Assembly: GCF_014694405.1 (NCBI RefSeq)
Contig: NZ_JAAUWV010000011.1
Coordinates: 26,867-90,866, forward strand
Source: Pseudoalteromonas sp. S16_S37
Lineage (GTDB): Bacteria > Pseudomonadota > Gammaproteobacteria > Enterobacterales > Alteromonadaceae
Direction of reading: 5' to 3'
DNA: 64,000 nucleotides
Shown here: one piece after another, positions 23,363 to 33,381 of the stretch
How positions within the stretch are numbered: position 1 is the first letter of the stretch
Layout: every line of letters begins with the position of its first letter
Notes under the pieces: model-generated
Database searches by the model: none
The model's input: only the letters and a program-made list of their open reading frames with translations
Told to the model about the DNA's origin: nothing
Program-made: the position numbers and the translations under genes

Positions 23363-25372
23363 ATGGCAACTGGCGAATTATTCACAATTGATCAGCTAGA
23401 TATAGTGTTAAGCCGCATTTGTCATGTAAATGATAGTAATGAGTTATTTCTGCTTCTGCCAAAGTTACTGGCGCCATATTTACAATACCAAGCGTGTGTT
23501 CTTTTAATTCCCGATGTCGATGAATCGTACATTAGTCACAGCCAAAGTGACATTGTATTTGAGCATACCTACTGGCCAGCTAGCCAAGTGTTCACTCAAG
23601 CAAAAATATTGGGAGGTACAATCGTCAGTGAACCTACAGCTGAGCTGGCATTTTCAGTGCAAGCACAGGCGCTGATGCCGCAACTAGCCAATACGCTCGT
23701 TATCTGTTTGGAAGACTCATCGGAACATGGGGTATTTTTATTTACTCAGGCAAAATGCTTGATAGATGTAGAGCATTTAGTCATTGATACCAGCTTTAGA
23801 CTGATTTTAAAACAGCTGTGTGCACGGCTCATTGCGTTAAGAAAGCTCAACCTCCAGAGTGAGCATTTTTATGACTTATTACAGCAAACCTCCTTTCAAT
23901 CTCAGTTATTTAGTGAACTTGCATCAGAGTGGTTTTGGCGCACAGATAAAAGCTTAATGTTTACTCAAGTGAGTTCATTTAACGAGGACAATGAATTTTA
24001 CACGCGTAATTTTATAGATAGAGCATTACTAGCCATTGGCAATGAAAACGAACAGAAATTACAAAATAAGTGGCAACGATTCTTACACCTAATAAACCAG
24101 CATAGCGATTTTTATGATTTTGAATTTGAACTACATACAGAGCAAACTACATGGATTTCGCTCAGTGGTAAACCACAGTATGACGAACAAAACCATTACA
24201 TTGGTTATTTAGGAATCGCCAAAGATATTACCTATGCCAAACAGCGCGAACTGGCATACAAGAACGCCAAAGAAAAAGCCGAAAGTGCTAACTTAGCAAA
24301 ATCACAATTTTTAGCTGTGATGTCACATGAGATCCGCACCCCCATGAACGCCATTTTAGGTATGGTTGAGCTACTTAATGATACCGACCTTAATGAGCAG
24401 CAAAGGCAGTGGCTTTCCTATGCACAAAGTAGTGCGACACTACTACAGGGGCTAATATCCGATGTACTCGATTTTTCAAAAATTGAGTCGGGCATACTTG
24501 AGTTAGACTTAACGAGGGTAGAGCTGAAAACACAATTAAAATCAATCGCTGCGCAGTTTAGTGTACGCCAGTCAGAGCTACTTAAATTTACCGTAAAAAT
24601 AGATGAGCAACTACCGGATTTTATCTATACCGATACAACACGTCTTGGTCAGATACTTTTTAATCTAATTGGCAATGCGTTTAAATATACCAGCTATGGT
24701 GAAATTACATTCGAAGCTACTCTGCAAAATGGGTTATTACTGCTGCGTGTTCAAGATACTGGTGTCGGTATAAATGAAGAAGAGCTTGAACATATATTTC
24801 AGCCGTTTACTCAAGTTGGTGAGAGTGTAAAGCGTAAACAGCAGGGGGTGGGCTTAGGTCTCAGTATCACCAAGAAAATCGTTGAGGCGATGAAAGGAGA
24901 AATAACCTGCCAGAGTAAACCGAATGAAGGGACAGTGTTTTGCGTAAAATTACCGTACGAAAATGCTCAAGAGCAGCTAGATAGTGAACCAAAAATATGC
25001 CAGTTACGTTCACTTAAGGTACTTGTTGCTGAAGATAATCCTGCAAATCAGGTATTGATCCGTGCTCTGCTCGAAAAGTTAGGGCACCACGTTACCATTG
25101 CTGATACTGGTTCAGATGCTTTGAATAAAGCTAAATCAACAACTTACGACTTGGTTTTGATGGACATGATGATGCCAGTGATGGATGGCCTCACAGCGAC
25201 CCAATATATGAGAAAAGAGATGTCATTGGAGGTGCCCATTTTTGCTTTAACAGCCAATGCAGGGCAAGACGATAAAGAAAAATGCCTTAATGTGGGAATG
25301 GATAAAGTGCTCACTAAACCCATTCGCTTTAGCGTGTTACAAGAGGCAATTTCATCAATCTTTGTTGAATAA
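23363..25372 (+). CDS. Cytoplasmic hybrid sensor histidine kinase (PAS-HisKA-HATPase-REC)
   Basis: 669 residues with no membrane helix. The N-terminal ~170 residues look GAF-like. A PAS-like region follows (~190-300, ending [16 protein letters not shown]), then HisKA ([19 protein letters not shown], His322), HATPase ([39 protein letters not shown]) and a C-terminal receiver ([20 protein letters not shown] with Asp601, TKPIRF). No Hpt follows the receiver, unlike SypF or ArcB-type kinases; the separate Hpt at 21991 fits. It likely drives SypG-like and SypE-like receivers. The signal is presumably intracellular. Its last 18 bp overlap the 3' end of ugd. Confidence 0.89.
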   Translation: MATGELFTIDQLDIVLSRICHVNDSNELFLLLPKLLAPYLQYQACVLLIPDVDESYISHSQSDIVFEHTYWPASQVFTQAKILGGTIVSEPTAELAFSVQAQALMPQLANTLVICLEDSSEHGVFLFTQAKCLIDVEHLVIDTSFRLILKQLCARLIALRKLNLQSEHFYDLLQQTSFQSQLFSELASEWFWRTDKSLMFTQVSSFNEDNEFYTRNFIDRALLAIGNENEQKLQNKWQRFLHLINQHSDFYDFEFELHTEQTTWISLSGKPQYDEQNHYIGYLGIAKDITYAKQRELAYKNAKEKAESANLAKSQFLAVMSHEIRTPMNAILGMVELLNDTDLNEQQRQWLSYAQSSATLLQGLISDVLDFSKIESGILELDLTRVELKTQLKSIAAQFSVRQSELLKFTVKIDEQLPDFIYTDTTRLGQILFNLIGNAFKYTSYGEITFEATLQNGLLLLRVQDTGVGINEEELEHIFQPFTQVGESVKRKQQGVGLGLSITKKIVEAMKGEITCQSKPNEGTVFCVKLPYENAQEQLDSEPKICQLRSLKVLVAEDNPANQVLIRALLEKLGHHVTIADTGSDALNKAKSTTYDLVLMDMMMPVMDGLTATQYMRKEMSLEVPIFALTANAGQDDKEKCLNVGMDKVLTKPIRFSVLQEAISSIFVE

Positions 25373-26521
25373 GTCTCGCGTGTAAACCTTATCTTTAACA
25401 TCTTCAAGTGCACTAACTATGCGATTGGCAATGATCAAATCGCATTGCTTGAATGCTGAGAGATTGTTGCATAACGCAAATTCATCGTTAAACGGCTGTT
25501 TTAATTTAGGCTCATAAACAACTACTTGTGCACCGCTTTGGTGTAAGTGAGAAATAATATCTAAAATGGCTGACTCTCTAAAGTTATCGGAACCAGATTT
25601 CATGATTAACCGATAAACACCGATCTTTTGAGCGCCCTTAGCCAAAATTGTATTGGCGATATAGTGTTTTCTGGTTGCATTGGCAGCAACAATAGCCGCT
25701 ATTACATTGCTCGGTACGCCATCGAAATTTGCAAGCAACTGCTTGGTGTCTTTTGGTAAACAATACCCTCCATAACCAAAGGAAGGGTTGTTATAGTGTG
25801 AACCGATTCTAGGGTCTAAACCAACGCCATTGATAATTTGTTGGCTGTCTAGTCCTTTGCTTTCGCAGTAGGTATCTAGTTCATTAAAAAATGCGACTCG
25901 CATTGCTAAATAAGTATTTGAGAACAGTTTTATGGCTTCGGCTTCTGTACTGAATGTAAGCAACACATCCACATCAACTTTTTTTGCACCTTGTTTTAGC
26001 AAATGCGCAAACTGTTTAGCATTTGTTGATTGGCTTCCAACTATAATGCGAGAGGGATATAGGTTGTCATAAAGAGCCTGACCTTCACGTAAAAACTCTG
26101 GTGAGAAAATAATGTTATCGCATTCGTACTGCTGTTGCATTCTCTGAGTAAAACCAACAGGCACAGTAGATTTAATGACGATGGTAGAGTTAGGACTGAG
26201 CTGTTTTACTTGCTTAATAACTAATTCAACACTGGATGTATCAAAAAAGTTACTTTGGGGGTCGTAATCGGTTGGAGTTGCAATGATAACAAAGTCAGCA
26301 TTTTCATAAGCTATATATGCGTCGCGTGTCGCGAAGATCGGATTTGCCACTGAGTGTAAAAACTCGCTGATCTGTTGGTCAACAATAGGAGACTGCTTTT
26401 GATTAATCATGTTAACGCGTTCAACGTTTGTGTCTAATGCGCAAACATGATTATGTTGCGCAAGAAGTAGGGCATTTGCTAATCCAACATAACCCAAACC
26501 AACAACTGTAATACGTGCCAT
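25355..26521 (-). CDS. ugd: UDP-glucose 6-dehydrogenase
   Basis: 388 residues from ATG 26521. N-terminal NAD-binding Rossmann fold ([19 protein letters not shown]), the catalytic Cys in [40 protein letters not shown], and the C-terminal UDP-binding domain. It oxidises UDP-glucose to UDP-glucuronate with two NAD+, supplying an acidic sugar to the polysaccharide. The longer start at 26563 is rejected because the family starts at MARITV. Upstream are a degenerate -24/-12 element and a palindrome, so it may belong to the syp-like regulon. Confidence 0.92.
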   Translation of the reverse strand: MARITVVGLGYVGLANALLLAQHNHVCALDTNVERVNMINQKQSPIVDQQISEFLHSVANPIFATRDAYIAYENADFVIIATPTDYDPQSNFFDTSSVELVIKQVKQLSPNSTIVIKSTVPVGFTQRMQQQYECDNIIFSPEFLREGQALYDNLYPSRIIVGSQSTNAKQFAHLLKQGAKKVDVDVLLTFSTEAEAIKLFSNTYLAMRVAFFNELDTYCESKGLDSQQIINGVGLDPRIGSHYNNPSFGYGGYCLPKDTKQLLANFDGVPSNVIAAIVAANATRKHYIANTILAKGAQKIGVYRLIMKSGSDNFRESAILDIISHLHQSGAQVVVYEPKLKQPFNDEFALCNNLSAFKQCDLIIANRIVSALEDVKDKVYTRDLFNKD

Positions 26522-26569
26522 AGTAAAACTCGCTTTATATAGGGATGTATTATTAATCAGCAAGAATTA

Positions 26570-26584
26570 TGCAGACACTAACCA
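26570..26584 (-). promoter_or_regulatory. Degenerate sigma-54-like promoter upstream of ugd
   Basis: On the minus strand TGGTTAGTGTCTGCA has GG-N9-GC, one base shorter than the canonical spacing. The predicted start near 26559 gives a ~38-nt leader. The palindrome at 26671 is 94 bp from the GG. Confidence 0.35.
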
Positions 26585-26647
26585 ATTAAAAAAATTGTTC
26601 TTAAAACAATTGGTTGAAGGGTGAGTAGTGAATAGAAATCAAGAAAA

Positions 26648-26674
26648 GCAACGCGCTGACGCAAAGCGCGTTGC
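26648..26674 (-). terminator. Rho-independent terminator of the transporter operon
   Basis: A perfect 10-bp stem GCAACGCGCT/AGCGCGTTGC with a 7-nt loop; on the minus strand it is followed by TTTTCTT. It lies 16 bp after the transporter stop. Confidence 0.8.
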
Positions 26675-26683
26675 AATATGCAA
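26671..26683. promoter_or_regulatory. Palindrome TTGCA-ATA-TGCAA upstream of ugd
   Basis: Exact match to the locus palindrome, identical to the 3464 copy. Its left arm is shared with the terminator stem at 26648-26674, so part of the match could be structural coincidence. Confidence 0.45.
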
Positions 26684-26689
26684 ACTAGC

Positions 26690-28012
26690 TTAAAGTATCA
26701 TTGCAGCTACCCAACCGAAAACTAACAGTGGAATGTTAAAATGAATAAACGTTGGTACAACTGAATCCCAAATATGGTCATGCTGGCCATCTGCATTTAG
26801 GCCAGACGTGGGGCCTAAAGTTGAGTCTGATGCAGGAGAGCCTGCATCGCCTAAAGCACCAGCGGTTCCAACCAGTGCGGCAGTTGCCATCACCGAAAAG
26901 CCAACTTCCATACACAGCGGTACAAATAAGGTGGCAATAATTGGCACCGTAGAAAACGAGCTGCCAATGCCCATGGTTATCAATAAGCCTACTAATAAGA
27001 TCATGGCCGCAGCAAGGGGTTTGTTATCGCCAATGAGATCAGCGCAGGTAGCTACAAGACTTGCCACATCGCCAGTTGCTTTCATAACCGATGCAAACCC
27101 TTGCGCTGAGATCATAATGAAACCTATCATCGCCATCATCGCTACACCGCGACTGAAAACATCAGAGCTTTGCTCCCATTTAACGATACCAAATACGCTA
27201 AACATCATAACTCCGACCAGGCCACCTAAAATCATTGACCCACTGACATTTTGTGCTACTAATGAACTTATCACCGCAATTGAGCCAATGATCATGACCT
27301 TTTTGGGGTTCTCAACCTCTTTTGCTGCCGCGGTTTCAGCGGCTTCGTTATGACGATATTCTCGCGCTTTTTTATAGCTAAAAAATACCGCAATAATAAG
27401 ACCTAGTACCATACCTATGGCAGGAATAATCATGGCAATTGGTACCTGTGTGTTTAGCATGTCTAAACCGTTATCGGATAAATTTTTGTGTAATATTGAA
27501 TACAGGTAGATACCGCCAAAACCATAGGGCAATACCATATATGAAGTTGCTAATCCGAAAGTTAATATACAAGCGATTGCACGGCGGTCTAAGTTGAGGC
27601 GATTTAACAAAGTTAGTAGTGGGGGGATAAGTATCGGGATAAAGGCGATATGCACGGGAACTAAATTTTGCGATGCAATCGCGCAGCATAAAATAACCGC
27701 CATGATAGTAAAACTCAGCATGCGAGTATGTGTTTCATCGGAATTTTCAACCGCGCTGAGTAACTTTTGCGCAAGAATATGGGTTAACCCAGATTTTGAT
27801 ATCGCCACCGCAAAACCGCCTAACATCGCGTAGCTTAGCGCTATTTCCGCACCACCAGACAGCCCGCTATTAAATGCGTTCATGGTATCTGTTAAACCAA
27901 GCCCTGCGCTCAATCCGGCTACCATGGCACTAACGGTCATTGCCACAATAACATTAACCCGAACCAACGAGAGTCCAAGCATTAATATAACGCCTATAAT
28001 TACTGCATTCAT
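26690..28012 (-). CDS. NhaC/YuiF-type Na+/H+ antiporter family transporter
   Basis: 440 residues with about 12 membrane segments. It contains family segments such as [57 protein letters not shown] and [19 protein letters not shown], typical of the NhaC-like family that includes YuiF. Some YuiF members move amino acids instead of Na+, so the substrate is uncertain. The ATG at 28012 overlaps the transglutaminase stop (ATGA); the longer frame to 28111 would lie inside that gene. It is last in a minus-strand operon and ends in a strong terminator. Confidence 0.85.
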   Translation of the reverse strand: MNAVIIGVILMLGLSLVRVNVIVAMTVSAMVAGLSAGLGLTDTMNAFNSGLSGGAEIALSYAMLGGFAVAISKSGLTHILAQKLLSAVENSDETHTRMLSFTIMAVILCCAIASQNLVPVHIAFIPILIPPLLTLLNRLNLDRRAIACILTFGLATSYMVLPYGFGGIYLYSILHKNLSDNGLDMLNTQVPIAMIIPAIGMVLGLIIAVFFSYKKAREYRHNEAAETAAAKEVENPKKVMIIGSIAVISSLVAQNVSGSMILGGLVGVMMFSVFGIVKWEQSSDVFSRGVAMMAMIGFIMISAQGFASVMKATGDVASLVATCADLIGDNKPLAAAMILLVGLLITMGIGSSFSTVPIIATLFVPLCMEVGFSVMATAALVGTAGALGDAGSPASDSTLGPTSGLNADGQHDHIWDSVVPTFIHFNIPLLVFGWVAAMIL

Positions 28013-29952
28013 ATTGTTCTCTTTGCTTTTGTTTTTATTGAATTTATCAAATTTTTGGCATGAATGTTTTGGTTTTTGCCAAAAGTTTTTCCCTGATAGC
28101 GGTTTGCACAAAAATCTGCATAAAACTGCATTAAGTCAGCGCTTTGTTCTGGAAACTGCTGCTGTAATTGCTCTATCGATTGTTTTGGCGGTGTATGCTC
28201 AAGGTCTATAGATGAAAATGAGCATAATCGACGATAATGTTTTATCGCATCAGGCTCTTTGATACGACTATTAAATTGAATATAAAAAAATATACCTGTG
28301 AATATAATGCCCAACGTGATTATTGCTATCACACCAGATAAGTGTTGATTATTTTTACCTAACATCGCTTCTAACATTGAGCTTTGCTTTTGCCGGTCAA
28401 AATTTAACACCCATCGCGTCCATTGATAATCCAGCTCTTCAAGCTTCAACCTTAACCAGTTTATTGCAGGGAAGCTTGAAAACGCAGCCAAGCTCATGCC
28501 TAAGTTTGATTGAAATTGGTTGGCCAAAGGTTGATATTGAGACAATGAACCTTGCAATCTTTCGGGGGAGACCCAAGCGGTTGGGTCTAAGCGTTTCCAT
28601 CCTTCATTTGGTACAAAATACTCCACCCAAGCATGCGCGTCGTATTGATAAATGCTGAAATAGCCTTGTTTTTCATTGTATTCAGCGCCCAAATAGCCCG
28701 ACACCAGCCTGGCTGGTATACCTACGCTTCGCATCATCATGGCTACTGTCGAAGCGTAATGCCCGCAAAAACCACTTTTATAGTCAAATAAAAACTGATC
28801 AATCATATGCTCAGAGGTCGCAACTTGCGGGGTCAATGTGTAACTAAAGCCTTGCTCAACAAAGTATTTACGCATAAGTGCAATAAACTCTGCCGTAGTA
28901 CCACTTTGTTTGTCCCATTGCTGTGCAAGACGTTGTGCCCGAAGATTTAATTGCTTTGGAATTGCAGTGTTATGTTGATATTGCCAGCGTGACATAGTTG
29001 GGCTGGCATCTACCTTTGCAGGCGTTACAACATACTCTAAAGTCGCAGTGAGTCTATCTGTTCTAAACAAGGTACCAAAGTAATTACTTTGCACGTTATT
29101 AGTTGAGCTACTAGCAAACCCTAAAGCATACAACCAGGGAGTATTGCTTGGTTGTGCAATAATACTATAAGTGGGTTGACCACCACTTTTTTCATAATTG
29201 ATAGTGGCTTTTTGTAAGTTTGCGATATGCCATTGCTGTCCATCAAATTCGTCGTGTATGATGGCTCGCCAATACAGCGGGGTTTGCCCTTGTTGAATAT
29301 CAACATCGTTAAATATTGCTCTAAAAGCAAGTTCATCCGATTGCGATAACTGTGAAATACTAAACGGGCTGACAGTTTCTGATAACCCAGTTTTGGCCAG
29401 CTGCGGCCCCGGTAACTGCCAAAATGCAGGTAATTTCGGTAAAAATAAAATTAACAACACACTCAGCACACAACTAAGCAAAATTTTCGAAACGACAAAC
29501 TGGCTAGTTGCTTTGATAGTGCCTACATGCTGCAAGGTCTGCATTAAAACTAGGTTAAAGCCGAGCATGAACAGCACAAGTAACGCTATATAGAGGCTTT
29601 GCGAGAATAAAAATGCGCAAGAAAAAGTAAAAAAATTCAATACTAAAACTTGCCGCCATTGTCTGAGCGTTTTAGCCTGCAGCACTTTTAGTTGACACGC
29701 TAGAAGCATTAACGCGACAAACACACTCACGGTACTTTTAATACCAATCGACATCACAGTAATAGCCATACCGACTAAGGCAACGGCGTTTAAAATAGCA
29801 TTGCGTACACCTTGTTTGTTTAAGCGCAGCAGCGCGATATGCCAAACAGCCAAACACACCATCAGCGCATTAAATGCAAAACCAAATGCAGTGATAGGTA
29901 GTAGTGTTATAGTTAAATAACTAAGTGTGAAAAACAGCGCATTAGTAGTCAC
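28009..29952 (-). CDS. TgpA-like membrane transglutaminase (DUF3488-transglutaminase-DUF4129)
   Basis: 647 residues with a GTG start. About six N-terminal membrane helices precede a periplasmic transglutaminase-like domain. Its catalytic triad is visible in [30 protein letters not shown] (Cys), [11 protein letters not shown] (His) and RLDPTAWV (Asp). A C-terminal membrane helix and a small cytoplasmic tail follow. The family resembles P. aeruginosa TgpA, encoded with MoxR and DUF58 proteins exactly as here. The natural substrate is unknown. It overlaps the DUF58 gene by 11 bp. Confidence 0.88.
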   Translation of the reverse strand: MTTNALFFTLSYLTITLLPITAFGFAFNALMVCLAVWHIALLRLNKQGVRNAILNAVALVGMAITVMSIGIKSTVSVFVALMLLACQLKVLQAKTLRQWRQVLVLNFFTFSCAFLFSQSLYIALLVLFMLGFNLVLMQTLQHVGTIKATSQFVVSKILLSCVLSVLLILFLPKLPAFWQLPGPQLAKTGLSETVSPFSISQLSQSDELAFRAIFNDVDIQQGQTPLYWRAIIHDEFDGQQWHIANLQKATINYEKSGGQPTYSIIAQPSNTPWLYALGFASSSTNNVQSNYFGTLFRTDRLTATLEYVVTPAKVDASPTMSRWQYQHNTAIPKQLNLRAQRLAQQWDKQSGTTAEFIALMRKYFVEQGFSYTLTPQVATSEHMIDQFLFDYKSGFCGHYASTVAMMMRSVGIPARLVSGYLGAEYNEKQGYFSIYQYDAHAWVEYFVPNEGWKRLDPTAWVSPERLQGSLSQYQPLANQFQSNLGMSLAAFSSFPAINWLRLKLEELDYQWTRWVLNFDRQKQSSMLEAMLGKNNQHLSGVIAIITLGIIFTGIFFYIQFNSRIKEPDAIKHYRRLCSFSSIDLEHTPPKQSIEQLQQQFPEQSADLMQFYADFCANRYQGKTFGKNQNIHAKNLINSIKTKAKRTI

Positions 29953-30877
29953 ACAAAGCCTCCAAGCACTTTAATTTATGTGCCTCACCTCGGTTTGCCG
30001 AAAGCTCAAAACCTCCTAGTTTGAATGCATAGAAAGTATCGGATGCTTCAGCTTCTAAAACCAAATAACACAGTTTGGATAAGCGCTGTTCTACTGTGCC
30101 TTGTAGCTCAGCATAATCAAACCTAAGCGTTTGAGCGCCAAGTTCGCCCTCATACTCTTTTACCAAAAGCTGCTGCGACTTAGCATAGTGTTTCCAAGAC
30201 ACTCGATGCATATTCATGCCTGATTGGAAGGGGGTTAACTGCTTAAACTCATCAACAACCAGCGTAGAATTACTAAGTTCATCGCTGTTTTCAGTTGCGC
30301 GAAACGCATACATGGATTCATTGTTTTCTAACGGGTTTGGGTATGCGTAAATAGATTTTTTGAGATACAAATAACTCCATACACTTACCAAACCGAACGG
30401 AAAGTGACTTACAAATTTAAATTGTCCAATTAAGTGTTTACCGCGTTCAAGCCTAAGTGGTGCACTTTGAAGTACTGTTCGTTCAATACTTGGAATATGA
30501 ATTGGCTCTTCCAAAGCATCATGAGCAATTGAAAAGTCTAACAAACGTTTATTTGAGGTTATTGCTAACGTGACTGAAGGCGGGGTATTACAATGTGCTG
30601 AGTTGATAGCGACTAGCTTTACCTCGCTAGCATTGAAGTTGGCATAGCCGTAGAGCAGTGCAATAATTAACAGCATTATCATGAGATAAGCCACTGCTAA
30701 TAAAAGATTATTTTGATAGTTAATACCTAACAAAAAATTGAGCACACTCACACCGATAAAGCCTGTGCCCATAGTGGATGGCAGTATGTAGATGGTGTTG
30801 TGTTTAAACGCAATCGAGTCTGCTGAGTGCTTTTTTCGAATAAAACGTGCAAAAAGCTGCTTGAACATGCCGAACAT
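29942..30877 (-). CDS. DUF58 membrane protein
   Basis: 311 residues from ATG 30877, which overlaps the MoxR stop as TGATG; a TTG 3 bp upstream is the other option. Two membrane helices lie near residues 30-75, and the DUF58 motif region ELSNSTLVVDEFKQLTPFQSGMNMHRVSWKHYAKSQQLLVKEYEGE is recognisable in the middle (only the general area is cited). DUF58 proteins are usually partners of MoxR AAA+ ATPases and carry a degenerate vWA-like fold. It lies in the RR-MoxR-DUF58-TgpA operon. Confidence 0.85.
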   Translation of the reverse strand: MFGMFKQLFARFIRKKHSADSIAFKHNTIYILPSTMGTGFIGVSVLNFLLGINYQNNLLLAVAYLMIMLLIIALLYGYANFNASEVKLVAINSAHCNTPPSVTLAITSNKRLLDFSIAHDALEEPIHIPSIERTVLQSAPLRLERGKHLIGQFKFVSHFPFGLVSVWSYLYLKKSIYAYPNPLENNESMYAFRATENSDELSNSTLVVDEFKQLTPFQSGMNMHRVSWKHYAKSQQLLVKEYEGELGAQTLRFDYAELQGTVEQRLSKLCYLVLEAEASDTFYAFKLGGFELSANRGEAHKLKCLEALCDY

Positions 30878-31782
30878 CAAAGTGGTATTTCAACCTCAGT
30901 CAAAATGTCCGATATTATTTTATCTTGTATATGGCACGGAATATTTAGCCGGTGAGCGGCAATACTTGCAAACACAGCTTGCACATCATCTTGCGTCGCA
31001 TAGTCTCGTTCATCCATCAATGCCCATGCTTTTGCAGCACTGCCCAAAGCGATACTAGCACGCGGTGAAAGAGGGTCTGAAAACTTACCACTTTCGCGGG
31101 TGTAACGAACCAAAGCGAGAATATAGTCAACCACAGCTGGTGCAAGATGAACCTGATTACATGCCATTTGTAACTCGATTAGTTTTTCTTTATCAATCAC
31201 TTGCTCAACATTGATGGCACTTTGCTGCTTTAAACCTAAGATGAGCTTTTTCTCTGCTTGTTCATCTGGATAGCCCAAGCTGATACGCATAAAAAAGCGG
31301 TCTAATTGCGACTCGGGCAGGGGATGCGTACCCGCTTGATGTAGCGGGTTTTGCGTAGCAATCACAAAAAATGGCTCAGGTAGAGGATGACTAACGCCAT
31401 CAACCGTCACTTGTCTTTCTTCCATCGCCTCAAGCAAAGCACTTTGAGTTTTAGGGCTCGCTCTGTTGATTTCGTCAGCCAGCAACACCTGACTAAAAAT
31501 TGGCCCTCGATGAAAATGAAACTGATGCTCTTTAGCGTTAAATATTGCCGAGCCCAAAACATCTGCCGGTAGTAAATCACTGGTAAATTGTACGCGCTGA
31601 TAGCTCAGGCCAAGTACATCAGCTAAGCCATGCGAAAGCGTTGTTTTGCCCATGCCGGGTAAATCTTCGATCAATAAATGGCCACGGCATAACAAACTAC
31701 ACACAGCTAGCTTAATTTGTTGATCTTTGCCAAAGATAATGTGAGACAGCTGAGACGTGATAGTTTCTATTGGGTGATTCAT
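30877..31782 (-). CDS. MoxR family AAA+ ATPase
   Basis: 301 residues. Walker A is in LLIEDLPGMGKTTLSHGLA, Walker B in VLLADEINRASPKTQSALLEAMEE, sensor 1 in FFVIATQNPLHQAGTHPLPESQLDRFFM, and a C-terminal lid follows. MoxR proteins are chaperone-like ATPases working with vWA/DUF58 partners on envelope or metalloenzyme maturation. It is coupled by a 4-bp overlap (ATGA) to an upstream REC protein gene, which suggests that phosphorelay input and the ATPase are made together. Confidence 0.92.
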   Translation of the reverse strand: MNHPIETITSQLSHIIFGKDQQIKLAVCSLLCRGHLLIEDLPGMGKTTLSHGLADVLGLSYQRVQFTSDLLPADVLGSAIFNAKEHQFHFHRGPIFSQVLLADEINRASPKTQSALLEAMEERQVTVDGVSHPLPEPFFVIATQNPLHQAGTHPLPESQLDRFFMRISLGYPDEQAEKKLILGLKQQSAINVEQVIDKEKLIELQMACNQVHLAPAVVDYILALVRYTRESGKFSDPLSPRASIALGSAAKAWALMDERDYATQDDVQAVFASIAAHRLNIPCHIQDKIISDILTEVEIPL

Positions 31783-32177
31783 GCAATCATTTCTATGCGT
31801 TTTAATACCGTATCAACTTTTTTTGCATTAAAAGGCTTTGCGATAAATCCTTTAGCACCAAGCTCCCAGGTATTTTGTACGTTCTCTAGACTGTTATGAC
31901 CGGAGCACATAATAACGTGGGTGTTTGGATAATGGTCATTAATAAATTCTAAGATTTGCGTGCCGTCGGTGTCTGGGAGTTCAATATCGAGGAAGATCAC
32001 ATTAGGGGGATTGCTGGTGAGTAGACTTTTTGCCGATTCAAAATCCTGAGATTCAAAAATTTCTTCAAAACCTAAGTCGGTAAGAATACTACTAAGATAA
32101 TCTCTAATATCTTGTGAGTCGTCGATTATTAAAATCGGCTCCAGTGGTTTGACGAATTCCATATAACGATACTTCAT
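31779..32177 (-). CDS. Stand-alone receiver (REC) protein heading the MoxR operon
   Basis: 132 residues: a short tail (MKYRYMEFVKPLE) then a complete receiver domain with ILIIDDSQDIRDYL, VIFLDIELPDTDG and IAKPFN. There is no output domain. No strong ribosome-binding site precedes either ATG 32177 or ATG 32162, so the exact start is open. It overlaps moxR by 4 bp and is first in a five-gene operon. It may sense a phosphosignal for the MoxR/TgpA system or act in an unrelated relay. Confidence 0.85.
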   Translation of the reverse strand: MKYRYMEFVKPLEPILIIDDSQDIRDYLSSILTDLGFEEIFESQDFESAKSLLTSNPPNVIFLDIELPDTDGTQILEFINDHYPNTHVIMCSGHNSLENVQNTWELGAKGFIAKPFNAKKVDTVLKRIEMIA

Positions 32178-32511
32178 ATTGTTGGTATAAAAACATACTA
32201 AGGCATCAAAACCGCAAGCTCAATAACTTTGGCATTACAATTCTATGTTTAAGCATAAAAACCTGAAATGTCCGATACCGTCTAGTATTGGACTTAGTTG
32301 ATGGCATCTACGCATAGATGGAGATAACGGTAAACGGACACACTAAATGGCCGATAATTTATATTATGTTAAATGATGTGTTCTATTAAAGTCGAGCTCC
32401 ATTGATGTTGATTTATTTAAGATATTTTTGAGTAATCAAACTCACCTTCGTTTATAAAATAACGAAAAATGGCTGGGATGTAATTTTCTATTTGGTCTAT
32501 TACTTCTAAAG
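32178..32511. other. Intergenic region with two imperfect hairpins, no gene seen
   Basis: The region presumably holds the promoter of the REC-MoxR operon. Two dyads are visible: GTCCGATAC...GTATTGGAC (32271-32294, one wobble) and CATCTA...TAGATG (about 32304-32320). No convincing ORF or known regulatory RNA was recognised. Confidence 0.4.
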
Positions 32512-33258
32512 CTATAAAGAACCTTTTTGTTTATCTCTTTCTCTAATGCCATCTAGCTTTGCCTGAGGCAAATTATCGTATAGTTTCTGAATATTGTTCT
32601 TTCTAGTAATAAACTCTTCAGCGATGATGTTTAAAAGGTCAAAAAGTGAAATTGCTAAGTCAGCGTCATCTTCAAGATCTATTTGTCCAGGGTGAACTGA
32701 TTCATTTCCTACAACCCGTACAATGTCCATGGCTTGTTGTATTTGTGGTGCTAAACCCTGTTAAACTAATTTATTTATTTGCTTATCGATTTTTCCGTCA
32801 CCAACAATGCCAGTTAAAAGAACTTGTAATGCCAATCTTAACAATGCTGCAGAACCTTTTGGCGACTGAACCAGAATTGAGGCCGCCTCTAAATATATAG
32901 ACTTAACTGCTTCAGGCATGTCTTCATTTGGCTCTGGTACTTGACTCTTCGGTGGATAAACCATCTGTTCGCCTATCCACACAGTGTGGTTGTTACATTG
33001 TAAACAATTCGAAATGCTTATTTCTGTATTCAAAAAGTGCTTTGCAAATTGAGTAGCTTGATTTCCTCCTAGATTAATCATTTTTTCACATTGAGAATGT
33101 TCAAGTGTCCATTTATTGCTTAGGTATACATCTTGTATAAAACTTAACATCAAACTAGCTAGTTGAGGTTGAGATAACCATTGATGTTCCGAATACACTC
33201 CGCAGTGTGGGCACGAGAAGCTTTCGCCTTGTAAGCTTGGTTGGCAAGTGTTTATCAT
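32512..33258 (-). pseudogene. DUF4145 protein gene interrupted by an in-frame TAA
   Basis: Two pieces in the same frame: residues from ATG 33258 to a TAA at 32761-32763, and the continuation from codon CAG at 32760 to the stop at 32512. Read through, the product is a DUF4145 protein: an N-terminal zinc-ribbon-like part (CPHCG and CLQCN), then the conserved ILVQSPKGSAALLRLALQ, [32 protein letters not shown], and a Leu-rich C-terminal part. The only lesion is the stop codon, where intact homologues usually have Lys or a similar residue. An earlier ATG at 33348 lies in a terminator loop, so 33258 (with AAGGA upstream) is preferred. Confidence 0.75.
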
Positions 33259-33334
33259 TTGTTGTAATCCTTTTAATAGGAATATTGAGTTTAGATCACT
33301 TTGTCTCCAGTAAAAAACCTCCTTAAAATCGATA

Positions 33335-33361
33335 AAAAACTCGCTCATAGAGCGAGTTTTT
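33335..33361 (-). terminator. Strong terminator after the phosphate-binding-like gene
   Basis: Stem ACTCGCTC/GAGCGAGT (extended by A/T pairs) with loop ATA, followed by a T-run on the minus strand. It lies 21 bp after the stop at 33382. Confidence 0.85.
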
Positions 33362-33381
33362 AGTGAGGTTAAATATTTTGA

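Noticed and set aside
26808..27353. 181-residue plus-strand frame inside the transporter gene
   Set aside because: It is antisense to a well-supported membrane protein and has the Pro/Ala/Thr-rich look of a shadow frame.
33259..33348. Earlier ATG for the DUF4145 gene
   Set aside because: It lies in the loop of the upstream gene's terminator, so transcripts starting there would be unusual; ATG 33258 has its own ribosome-binding site and starts just before the conserved CPHCG.
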